Source: Sclerurus mexicanus
Taxonomy: Eukaryota; Chordata; Aves; Passeriformes; Furnariidae
Length of the DNA: 64,000 bases
Assembly (NCBI GenBank): GCA_013396755.1
Contig: VWZF01002544.1
Span: forward strand, 59,322-123,321
Direction of reading: 5' to 3'
This document shows, piece after piece, positions 55,790 through 64,000 of this stretch. A model generated the notes under the pieces. The model searched no databases. It was not told where the DNA came from and saw only the letters and a list, made by a program, of their open reading frames with translations. Position 1 is the first letter of the stretch. Each line of letters begins with the position of its first letter. The position numbers and the translations under genes are program-made.

Positions 55790-56373
55790 TCACCCTCACC
55801 CCGGGGTTTTCTAGCAGCTATTTAAGTTCAGAGTGAAATCTTTAGGGGAGGGTGACACACTGAGCTGTCTCCAGGCTCAGCTCGCTGTGCAGTGGAGGGA
55901 TTCCAGCCCTTGCCCTCTGGAGCTCCACACTCTACCATGCTTGGATTTCTCCAGGGCTCAGGCTTTGCAGGTTTTGGCACCTGCAGTGACAGTCAAGAAA
56001 GGAGCTGACCTGGGTTTGCTGAGCGCCCCCAGCAGCCCTGCCCACCGTGGGGAGGGGGACAGGACTGCTGCAGCCCCCACACAGCACTGCCAAAGGCCCT
56101 GGAGCTGGTGGGGACCTGCAGGACTCAAGGGTGTAAGACACGTGTACAGGTGTGCACGGAGCAGGGACCAGCACCCTGACACTCACCTGTGCTTTAGGTG
56201 CCAGTTTCTGCCCCAGAAGGGGGGTGCCCAGCCTAACCCACTCGGGGAGGCCCCCCAAGGTGCCTTGGGAGGCCCCCCCAAAGTGCCTTGCTTTGGGAAC
56301 TTAAAACCTCTCTCTTTCAGGATATTTTATTAAGAAAGTTATACAACTGTTTAAAGATATGCTTCTAATAATT

Positions 56374-56379
56374 AATAAA
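56374..56379 (+). terminator. NIBAN2: NIBAN2 poly(A) signal AATAAA
   Basis: A canonical AATAAA in an AT-rich stretch 1.3 kb after the stop, the first clear plus-strand signal downstream. Confidence 0.6.
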
Positions 56380-56399
56380 ATGGAAAAGCTTTATTTAAA

Positions 56400-57107
56400 G
56401 CCAGAGGAGATTGTCCTTATTCCTGAGTCTCCCTCCTGGGGAGTAGGGCTGAGGATCTCTATTCCTACTGTGACCAGGGGATGCCACATCCCGAGACCAT
56501 CCAGCAGTGACACAAACCAGAAGCCAAGTGACTGAGATGATTTTATTAAAAGGGGTGTCCTGGGGAAGCAGCAAGAGGCACCTGGAGCAGCAGCTTCCCC
56601 TGGCTCGGGGGCTGCTCCAACCCCATCCCTGAAGCACTGGCAGGAGGTGGGGGGCAGCAGGACCCCCATGCATCCCCAGAAGGCACTGTGTGAAGAGGGG
56701 CTTGGTGCAGGGCAGCTCTGGGCAGGAGGGCAGAGGGCCCTGTCCCCAGCATGTCCCTTCCCCAGCAAGTCACCGGACCATTCCTGTTCCAGCCAGGATG
56801 AACCTCCTCAAAAAGTGGGGAGGGGAAAGAAAAGTGTAGCACACCCTCGCTGTCATCACCCCCTGAGAGCTGGGGGACAGCCACCAGTCAGGGCTGGTGG
56901 CAGTGTGGCAGTGCTGGCCACGGGGCTCCCTCCCTCCAGCACTGCCCCACCCGAGCAGGGCCAGCACGGAGAGTCCCACAGCAAGTCCCTGGGCTCTGCG
57001 TCCCACCCAGCACGAGGACAAGGACAGATCCAGCAGAAGTGACAGCAGCTATTCCAGACAAAGGAGCAGGAGGTGGGAGCACGTGCCTCACCACCCCAGA
57101 GTGGGGC
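56400..57107 (-). other. SLC31A2: SLC31A2 3' UTR
   Basis: Minus-strand sequence after the stop at 57108-57110. AATAAA signals on this strand lie at 56542-56547 and 56390-56395; the first is more likely. Confidence 0.55.
56542..56547 (-). terminator. SLC31A2: SLC31A2 poly(A) signal AATAAA
   Basis: TTTATT on the plus strand, about 560 bp after the SLC31A2 stop and about 160 bp from the opposing NIBAN2 signal. Confidence 0.55.
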
Positions 57108-57276
57108 TTAGCCCCGGCCGAGCAGGGGGTACACCATGAAATAGCCCAGCGTGGAGCCCGCGATGGCCCCGAGGAAGATCCAGGCGTTGTAGGACATGAC
57201 AGCCAACATCACCATGTAGCCCAGCACCACCTGCACCACGTGGAACAGCGTTTGCCCAACGTGGTACCGGAACCAC
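57108..57276 (-). CDS. SLC31A2: SLC31A2 exon 4 (stop)
   Basis: WFRYHVGQTLFHVVQVVLGY, MVMLAVMSYNAWIFLGAIAG, STLGYFMVYPLLGRG then TAA at 57108-57110. TM2 and TM3 with MxxxM and GxxxG. Confidence 0.96.
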
Positions 57277-60200
57277 CTGGTGAAGAAGATGGGAAACCCC
57301 CTCAACTTGGGGCTGGAGCAGCCCACACCCCTTCCCACCAGGATCCGGGAGCAGCCAGACATGGGTTTGGGAGCGGGGAGAGGGATCGGGGCTGCAAACA
57401 GCAGTGCCGGGGATAATCCCACCCCAAAGGGCATTTTATTAAGAAAAAGAGGATATTATAGGGGAGGATATTATTGAGGTTGGCAGGAAGAGCAGCCACA
57501 GGTATGATCTGGGATTAAACATCAGAGAACAAACCCAGGGCTTGGCTCCAAAGGAAGAATCACTGGGGCCAGATCTGCTGCTTGTGCCCATCCTTGAATC
57601 ATAAGGACCCTCCTGCACCCACAATGGCTCAGTGAGCCTTTAGACACCATCCTCCCAGAACATCTCTCAGAGTACCTGGAGGGGCCAGAATGCCCCTGGA
57701 GCCCCCTCCCCTGGCTGTACAAATACCCAGGGGGAAACTACTTTTCCTAGAACTTCTCAGCTTCCTCCTTATAGCCCTTCTTCCCTCCTGCGCTGGCCAA
57801 GGGGACACAGACCCCTCCCTGAGCCCCTCCTGCCCATCAGTGGGTGCAAAGGTGGGGTCCCTGAGGTACCTGCCCTGTGCAGGGTCGGTGCCCCCCTCCT
57901 CTGGCTCCGTCAGGGCCTCCTGGCTGAGGCTGCGGGGCAGGGCCAGCAGTGCCCGCCGCAGCAGCACGGCTTTGCCCATCTTCACAGCCTCGTAGAGCAC
58001 AGACAGCAGCAGGATCACCAGCACCGAGAGCACCATCCCTGCAGGAGAGGGCTCATGTTGTCCAGGCTGGGCTCACGGCACCCAGGATGGGCTCGTGGTA
58101 CCCAGGATGGGCTTGTGGTACCCAGGATGGGTTTGCAGCACCCAGGATGGGCTCACAGCACCCAGGCTGGGCTCGTGGTACCCAAACTAGGCTCACAGCA
58201 TCCAGGCTGAGTTCATGGCACCCAGGCTGAGTTTGTGGTACTGCAGGAGAGACACCCCAGTGCTGCACGTCACCAGGGAGGGGCTGTGGGGGCCAGGGAG
58301 GGGGGGTCGCTTGGGATCCATGGGATCCTAATCCATGGGATAAGGTGAAGGGCTCCTGGCACTGGGGTTGGGCAGCAGGTTTGTGAAGTGCTGGGGAATG
58401 TGGGGAATGGTGGATTTAGCACAATCTCCCCCTTGAAATTCCTAGGGAGGATTTTTTGGAAGGAGTTGTGAAAAAAATATGCAACTTTGCATCGACTCTG
58501 CAAAATTGTGGGAGTTAAAATACGATGCTGGGAGAATAATTTAATGAATAAATAAAAAGTGTAAAAGGAAATGGGAAGCTGAGCCATCATTGAGTGACCT
58601 GGGAGGGTTGGCAGGCTAAGAGGGGGTGCTTCCCACACCTCCCTGTTTGCTGCTCTTGGCGTGGGAAGATCTGCACAGCTCAGCAGGGTAGGGGAGGTCC
58701 TGCCAAAAACAGACAGTGCCCTGTGAGCCCTGGGATGAGGGGTGTGTGGAGCCACCACAGTTCTGCCCAGAGCCCCCCATCCAGTAAATGCTTCAGTGTT
58801 TATGCTGGGGTGGGGGGGTCCTGCTGTCCCCCCTCCCAGCATGTCACTTCCCTGGGCAGAGACCACAGCTGGTGGTGGTGGATAGATGGATGGATGGATG
58901 GATGGATGGATGGATGGATGGATGTGTGCCCCAGGGCGTGGCTGGGGCTGGCAGCCTACCTGTGGGGCTGTGGACATTCCAGAAGTCAAAGAGCAGCACC
59001 GCAGTGTCCGAGAAATAGAAGGTCATCTGGAAAAGAGACCAAGGAAAGGGCAGCACTAGGAACCCTTTGGAATCCAAGCACCCAACCACCCTAGAGAGCT
59101 GAGCTAATGCTCATCAGGGGTTTTACCAAATGGTGCAATCTTTTTTTTTCCCCAATTCCTGAAACAGGAAGAGGAACTTGCACTGACAATCCCAATCACG
59201 CTGACTGGGCTAAACTCTTCCCTTGACCTCCAGCAGGACAATTTTCACCTCCAGCAGCAGCTCCTGTGCATGTCTGGGCTGTGAGAAAAAGCCAGTTTGT
59301 CCCTGTGGCAAAGAGAGACGAGTCCAGGGCTCCATCAGCTCAAATTTGAGAAGGGAAGGACAGGTGGAGGCTGGTGGACACCACACACAGCCTGGAGTGA
59401 AGCTCGTGGGCAGAGGAACCTCCCAGGACAGAGAAACCTCTTGCACCCAAAAGCTCAACCAACCAAAGAACCCAGAGCCTCTGTGACCACCCAATGATGT
59501 GACTCCCTGGTGGGAGACAGGTCCCAGCACTGTCTGTCTGTCCAGCCTGGGGCTCCTGGAACCTACAAGAGCACCAGCCCACTCCTTCATCATGCTGAAA
59601 CAGGAGGAGCAAGAATTGCTCTTGTGTAACAAAGCCAGCTACCAAGTCTTGCTTGTTTTACCACAAAAAGTGGAATTTTGTTGGGTTTTAATCCTCCCTT
59701 TGGTGAATCTCTCTAGGAAGTGTTTGTGGAGCTCACAGCTGCTCCTCTGCCACACTGACCTGGCTTTGGCAGAGTGTCCCCTCTGTTACTGACACCAGCA
59801 GATGAGACTGACAGGACCAGCCTTGGCCAGAAATACCATCCAATAACCTGGTGTCATTAGAGACCAGCTCTAATTACACCCTTCGGCCTCATTACCCAAA
59901 GCACATTAGCACACGTAATTGGCTCACCCTTTTAAGCTTCCTTTGGCCATGGATTAATGATAATTAGCCTTTAAATGAAGCTATTTCTCCTTTACAGGTT
60001 TCACCCACAGGACTGCAGTGTGGTGAATGGAAGTGAGTGTTATAGGGACAGGGGAACAGAAATGATGGGCAGAATCATAGAATCATTAAGGTTGGAAAAG
60101 CCCTCCAAGATCATCGAGTCCAAATATTCAGCACTGCCAAACACACCACTAAACCATGTCTTCAAGTGTCTTCATCTGTATGTTTTCTGAACACTTCCAG

Positions 60201-61743
60201 GGATGGTGATTCCACCACTTTCCTGGGCAGCCTGTTCCAAAGATCCAGGGGATCCCCTTTGCAGCCCCAGGTCTCCCAGCCTGGGGTGAAGCCACATGTC
60301 TTTGGGTGCTCAGCACAGCCCAAAATGCTGCTCCTTGGGCTGACAGCCCCTCGTCCTTCTCCTACAGGGATGCTACAGTGGGATTTCTCCAGAGACAACA
60401 TCTGGCTGGGCAGGGTGTGGTGGGCAGAGGTCCAGGAGGCAAGTCCCAAAGATCTCTGAGCTCTTTCCAACACAGAAGAGTCATCACTGCCAGGGCGATA
60501 TAACAGGCTCAGGGATGTTGGATGGAGGGATGTGATCCTGTCCTCACCCACCTGCCCACGCAGCAGGGATTGAGCAGGTGCCCAGGTGAGGCTGCACCCA
60601 TCTCCTCCTCCACACCTCGCAGGAACTCACACAAGAGAACACCCCATGCTGCCTCTGTTCCTGTGCATTCAGTGGCTGAATCTGCTGCAGTTTTGGGGTT
60701 ATCCTTAGAAAAACCCCAAGTGTCCTGACCTGCTGCTCCGGTCTGACCAGGATAGCTGGCCCTGCACCCGACCCCTGCTCTGCTGAACAGCCCATCATCC
60801 CAGCCAGCAGAGCTGCAGCACCACACTGGGCCCTGGGGGAGTGTCCCCAAATGGGGATTCTCCTTGGGGATGGTCTCAGCCACCCTCTGGACCACCAAAG
60901 TGGGGGCACCTACGAGCCTTAAACACCAAACTGAATCACAGAATGGTTTGGGTTGGAAGGGACTTTAAAGCACATCCTCATCCAGGACTTTAAAGCCATG
61001 GGCAGGCACATCTTCCACTAGTCCAGGTTGCTCCAAACCCTGTCCAACCTGGCCTTGGCCACTTCCAGGCATGGGACATCCAAGCACCACATGTGAGCTC
61101 GGAGTGCAAACCAAACCTGCTGCAGGGGGGTGGTTTAAGGCCTGAGCTGTGTCATGAGCTCCTGAGGCAACAGCCTGGTGCGTGTCTGCATGGGGGAGTG
61201 GGAGACGGGAGTGGGAGATGGAGAAGTGGATAATGGGGAAATGGGAGATGGGGGAGTGGGAGACGGGAGTGGGAGATGGAAGAGTGGGAGATGGTGGAGT
61301 GGGAGATGGGGGAGTGGGAGATGGGAGGGGGAGATGGGGGAGTGGGAGATGGGAATGGGAGATGGGGGAGTGGGAGATGGAGGAATGGGAGATAGGGAAG
61401 CCTTCGGGGGGGGATGGGGCGGGGGGGCGAGGAGCAGACAGACAGACAGACAGCCTGACATCCCACCCTGTGCGCAGCCGGTGCAGCTGGTGCAGGGGGC
61501 GAGGGGGGACCGGGGTAGCCGGGACGAACTGGCGACGCCGCAGCCGGCAGGAAGGTGCGCGGGGGTTTCCGTGGGGTTCGAGGGGTTTCCGTGGGATTCG
61601 AGGGGTTTCAGGCAGGATTTAGGGGGTTTCAGTCAGGATTTAGGGGGTTTCAGGCAGGATTGACGGTACCGCCTGCGCCCCGTCCCGCCCCGCACCTCCG
61701 ACCCCCGCGTCCCCCGGGCTCACCTGCCCGGGCTCACCTGCAT
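57108..61743 (-). CDS. SLC31A2: Copper transporter 2 (CTR2)
   Basis: A low-affinity copper transporter/regulator of endosomes and lysosomes that also affects CTR1 processing. Four coding exons: 61738-61743, 58960-59026, 57870-58038, 57108-57276, all GT-AG and in frame, give 136 residues (human 143). It begins MQMTFYFSDTAVLLFDFW; human has MAMHFIFSDTAVLLFDFW. Three membrane segments: around VLSVLVILLLSVLYEAV, LFHVVQVVLGYMVMLAVM and AWIFLGAIAGSTLGYFMVYP. The copper-binding MxxxM of TM2 (MLAVM) and the GxxxG packing motif of TM3 (GAIAG) are present. The long Met-rich ectodomain of CTR1 is absent, as expected for CTR2. Tail to tail with NIBAN2. Confidence 0.96.
57870..58038 (-). CDS. SLC31A2: SLC31A2 exon 3
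   Basis: MVLSVLVILLLSVLYEAVKM (TM1), GKAVLLRRALLALPRSLSQE and an acidic loop, EPEEGGTDPAQG. The acceptor abuts minisatellite array 2. Confidence 0.95.
58050..58240. repeat. 20-bp minisatellite, array 2
   Basis: About nine copies of a CACCCAGGNTGGGCTCGTGG-type unit. The array ends about 12 bp upstream (in the SLC31A2 sense) of the exon 3 acceptor, so it occupies the usual branch-point and pyrimidine-tract region. Confidence 0.9.
58877..58924. repeat. (TGGA)n microsatellite
   Basis: About 11 GGAT units lie about 35 bp inside SLC31A2 intron 2 from the exon 2 donor. Confidence 0.95.
58960..59026 (-). CDS. SLC31A2: SLC31A2 exon 2
   Basis: MTFYFSDTAVLLFDFWNVHS then PT and a split Gly. Human has FIFSDTAVLLFDFWSVHSPAG. 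Confidence 0.96.
60072..60250 (-). mobile_element. CR1 LINE 3' fragment
   Basis: GAATCATAGAATCATTAAGG, TTGGAAAAGCCCTCCAAGAT, CATCGAGTCCAAATATTCAG. A different CR1 subtype from the others here; it may extend to about 60480. Confidence 0.9.
60936..61085 (-). mobile_element. CR1 LINE 3' fragment
   Basis: ATCACAGAATGGTTTGGGTT, GGAAGGGACTTTAAAGCACA, CATCTTCCACTAGTCCAGGT. It carries a small inner duplication around ACTTTAAAGC. Confidence 0.92.
61195..61400. repeat. G-rich minisatellite GGGAGATGGGGGAGT
   Basis: Roughly fifteen copies of a 12-15 bp GTGGGAGATGGGGGA-type unit lie on the plus strand, 340-550 bp downstream of the SLC31A2 start codon inside intron 1. Repeated GGG runs give quadruplex potential. 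Confidence 0.9.
61555..61662. repeat. 19-23 bp tandem repeat
   Basis: Five copies of GGGGTTTCNGNNNGGATTNA-type units lie close to SLC31A2 exon 1. Confidence 0.85.
61738..61743 (-). CDS. SLC31A2: SLC31A2 exon 1 (start, Met-Gln)
   Basis: ATGCAG followed by GTGAGC. Joining to exon 2 gives MQMTFYF, matching human MAMHFIF. The six-base coding part is too short for ORF detection; it rests on the donor, the phase and the homologous position. Confidence 0.8.
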
Positions 61744-61930
61744 GGTGCGGGTGCGGAGCCCGTCCCGGCCGTGCCAGCCGGGGCTGTCGCGGGGCTGTCG
61801 CTGGGCTGTCGCTGTCACGGCCGCTGTCGCTGTCGCGGCGGTGACGCGCGCGCGGCGCTCCCCGGGATGTGTAGTGCGGCGCGGGTACCACCCCCGCATC
61901 CCTCGGCATCCCTCGGGGAAGCGCGTCCTT
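61744..61930 (-). promoter_or_regulatory. SLC31A2: SLC31A2 5' UTR and promoter
   Basis: CpG-rich; repeated GCTGTC hexamers lie at 61785-61840 in the presumed 5' UTR. On the minus strand an ACTACANNTCCC element lies at 61864-61875, about 120 bp before the ATG. No TATA box. Confidence 0.6.
61864..61875 (-). promoter_or_regulatory. SLC31A2: ACTACANNTCCC (ZNF143/THAP11-type) element
   Basis: ACTACACATCCC on the minus strand matches the ACTACANNTCCC promoter motif. Confidence 0.55.
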
Positions 61931-62155
61931 TCGCTTCCCCTCTGCTCCCGGCTCCGTTCCCAGCGCCCGATCCCAGCGCCCCACGGGGTTTTCCTGCTGT
62001 TTCCCACTCCCCATCATCCCCGGCATTCCACCATCCCCGGCAGCGGGGCTGTCACCCTGGGTTTGCACCCGCGAAACGCTGAAGGGATTTTGGGGGTATT
62101 TTGGGTGGAGAAGAAGTGACTTAAGAGCCCCCGTTCCCCCCCCGCCCCGGTGCAT

Positions 62156-62437
62156 AAAAAGGTTCCAGGAGAGCTGGAGAGGGACTTCGGACAAGGGAGG
62201 GACGGGACAAAGGGGAATGGCCCGCTGCCAGAGAGCAGGGATAGATGGGATATCGGGAAGGAATTCTTGGCTGTGAGGTGCCCAGAGAAGCTGTGGCTGC
62301 TCCATCCCTGGAAGTGTCCAAGGCCAGGTTGGACAGGGCTTGGAGCACCCTGGGCTAGTGGAAGGTGTCCCTGCCCATGGCAGGGGGTGGCATGAGATGA
62401 GCTTTAAGGCTCCTTCCAACCCAAACCGTCCTGTGAT
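62156..62437 (+). mobile_element. CR1 LINE 3' fragment
   Basis: GATGGGATATCGGGAAGGAA, GTGTCCAAGGCCAGGTTGGA, CTAGTGGAAGGTGTCCCTGC and CCTTCCAACCCAAACCGTCC, then a T-run after CTGTGA. Confidence 0.94.
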
Positions 62438-63424
62438 TTTTTTTTTTTCCCAGGGGATTGGCAGGACAGACCAAAGAGGAACTTTCCTTCCAGCTGCAGC
62501 TTGATGAAAAGCACATGAACTCTCACTCCATGCTGGCACGTTCCAGCCATGTCCATCACACCAGGGAAGAGGGAGAGCTGAGATCTGGGGGCTCGGGGGC
62601 TGTGCACCAGAGAAATGGGGGTGCTGCTAACCCAGCCGTGGTTCAGATGCCACACGTAGAACCCTCAGCCTGGGCCACGTAGCCCGGGGAGAGTGGGACT
62701 GTTAGAGGCAAGGGGAGTGTTGCTGGGAATAACAAAAATAAGGTGATAAGGATGACGAGGGGCTTCCATCCTGCCTCTGCCTACCCAGAGTGACACCATG
62801 GTGGAGCTCAGTCTTACTACAGCACCCAACTCTACACCACTAAAATCCCTCTCTGACCCTCCTGTGTTTGTTGCAGACTCAAAACAGAGGCCAGACGTGG
62901 GGGGATTTGCATTTTTTTACCCCTCTGCAGTCCCTGGTGCCTGGCTGGGCTGGAGCTGCTGGAGCAGCAACTGGCAGCACCACATGGACCTGGCCAGGCT
63001 CTCCCAGGCTTCCCAGACAGGTCCTGGGGAAATGAGGCTCCAAGTATTTGTGCACTTGACCTTGGCAAAGAAAAGCCCCTTTCCTGCCCCTCCTCCCAAG
63101 CTGGCAGTAGTTTTGCTCATTTTTTTTTCTTTAGCAGACAGTTCCCAGCACTTATAATTACATGAACCTCCCCCAAGCAGTCATTAAAACAGCACCTTTC
63201 CATATATAATATATACATATATCATATATATATAATTTATAGAGAAATGACTTTTGTAAACAATATTCTTCTACTCCAGAAGGAAGTAAGTGTAGTCCGT
63301 GGCATAATGCAGCTACAAACACGGATCCCCGAGAGAACCGGCAGCCCCGTGCCACCCCCAGCCCCCACACACGCCCTCTGGGGTGGGGAGGGAACCGGCT
63401 GGCTCGGTTTGGGTGGCACCAGTT
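62438..63424 (-). other. Intergenic DNA and collagen 3' UTR
   Basis: No gene was recognised. The part next to 63425 must include the collagen 3' UTR; a TA-rich tract lies at 63200-63242. No canonical AATAAA on the minus strand was found, so the UTR end is open. Confidence 0.5.
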
Positions 63425-63574
63425 TCAGCTGAAGCAAACTGGTCCGACTGTGAAACCAAACTGGTGCGAGGCGTCGCCGTTGTGAAACACGGCCAGGTCG
63501 CGCAGGGGCAGCAGCGAGAGCTCCTCGGTGCTGAACTGGAAGATGGTGTCGGTGATGGAGGACTCGTTGTCCAG
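63425..63574 (-). CDS. COL27A1: Collagen last exon
   Basis: LDNESSITDTIFQFSTEELS, LLPLRDLAVFHNGDASHQFG, FTVGPVCFS then TGA at 63425-63427. The acceptor is at 63575-63576. Confidence 0.85.
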   Translation of the reverse strand: MDNESSITDTIFQFSTEELSLLPLRDLAVFHNGDASHQFGFTVGPVCFS

Positions 63575-64000
63575 CTGAAATGTGCACAAAGGGCAGCTGA
63601 GTGGCACCAGAACCCTCGCCTGGGGGACCCGCTCGGAGCACCCGCTGTCCTCTCGTCTCCTCCGGCGCATCCAGCATTGGTCATCCCCAGCCCTTGGTGG
63701 CTTTTCCAGCGTGGTTACCTCCCCCGTGTCCACCTCATCCCCCTGCCGCATCCCAAGCCAGCTCCTTGGCCCCAGGGATGCTCTGCATGCCCGCCCCACC
63801 GCCTGAAGCCTCATCCATCAGATCTATCCAAAACTTCGGGGGTGCAAACACGGGCCCAGGGGCTCTGCAAAGCTCAGGGCGCTCTTCCGAGCCCGGCCAA
63901 GGTCACACAGAGCCAGGCTTACCACGCAGCCCTGCAGGCTGGCCGCGTAGCTCTGCTCCCGGGAATCGGCCAGGAAGCGGATTTCCTTGCCGGGCTGGGG
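63425..64000 (-). CDS. COL27A1: Fibrillar collagen C-propeptide, 3' end (COL27A1-like)
   Basis: Two exons, 63923-64000 (cut by the window edge) and 63425-63574, join in phase 0 and give 75 residues of a COLFI domain. Diagnostic parts are the SLQGCV cysteine, the SLLPLRDLAVFHNG strand and the end QFGFTVGPVCFS; fibrillar collagens end in FGxxVGPVCF-like text. This is the part that drives chain trimerisation before cleavage. The family is clear. The choice of COL27A1 over COL5A1 or COL24A1 rests on position (COL27A1 and SLC31A2 are both in human 9q32) and on poor fit to the COL5A1 end, so it is tentative. Confidence 0.75.
63923..64000 (-). CDS. COL27A1: Collagen penultimate exon, partial
   Basis: PQPGKEIRFLADSREQSYAA then SLQGCV and donor GTAAGC at 63922 downward. 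It continues beyond the window. Confidence 0.8.

Larger units (their letters stand above)
55049..56400 (+). other. NIBAN2: NIBAN2 3' UTR
   Basis: The sequence from the stop to the poly(A) signal at 56374. It contains the first 20-bp minisatellite array (55661-55789) and a 19-bp direct repeat of CTGAAGAGATGCTTTA near 55328-55360. Length is inferred from the signal only. Confidence 0.6.
59027..61737 (-). other. SLC31A2: SLC31A2 intron 1
   Basis: 2.7 kb with no supported exon. It includes an AT-rich block with many homeodomain-like TAAT words (59840-59990), two CR1 fragments, a G-rich array (61195-61400) and a 19-23 bp repeat (61555-61662). Confidence 0.75.

Noticed and set aside
61135..61466. 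Ser/Pro-rich minus-strand ORFs of about 105 aa
   Set aside because: Translation of the G-rich 12-15 bp array; no biological support.

Overview
This window is a vertebrate nuclear genome segment, almost certainly from a bird. Its genes are split by short introns with GT-AG boundaries and are recognisable orthologues of mammalian genes. At least nine fragments of the avian-type LINE CR1 are scattered through introns and intergenic DNA. GC-rich minisatellites and CpG-rich first exons with small N gaps are typical of assembled avian microchromosomes. No prokaryotic, viral, CRISPR or tRNA features were seen.

Layout: (1) 1-9662, minus strand, STXBP1 (Munc18-1): 17 internal/second coding exons plus two alternative terminal exons. 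Every exon joins in frame; the coding total gives the 594- and 603-residue forms known in mammals if a 37-nt first coding exon is assumed, and that exon was not found. (2) 9663-18.7k: STXBP1 intron 1 and a CpG-rich, gap-interrupted candidate promoter with a CRE, a GC box and a CTCF-like site. (3) 18.7k-27k: the shared 5' flank between two divergent genes, rich in micro- and minisatellites. (4) 27339-55048, plus strand, NIBAN2 (FAM129B): 14 coding exons and 951 residues, with a 13.6-kb first intron and a C-terminal tail about 200 residues longer than the human one because of a tandemly repeated Pro/Ala-rich segment. (5) 57108-61743, minus strand, SLC31A2 (CTR2 copper transporter): four coding exons and 136 residues, tail to tail with NIBAN2. 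(6) 63425-64000, minus strand: the last two coding exons of a fibrillar collagen (best guess COL27A1), cut by the right edge.

The STXBP1-NIBAN2 head-to-head arrangement is the same as in human 9q34.11. SLC31A2 and COL27A1 lie in human 9q32, so the NIBAN2/SLC31A2 junction marks a rearrangement relative to human. The genes are not known to share a pathway: STXBP1 works in synaptic vesicle fusion, NIBAN2 in signalling and survival at membranes and junctions, SLC31A2 in endosomal copper handling, and the collagen in extracellular matrix. I found no undescribed multi-gene system. The most notable observations are the expanded NIBAN2 tail, two arrays of the same 20-bp minisatellite unit flanking the NIBAN2/SLC31A2 junction (one beside a splice acceptor), a tandemly duplicated splice donor in SLC31A2 exon 1, and the synteny change.
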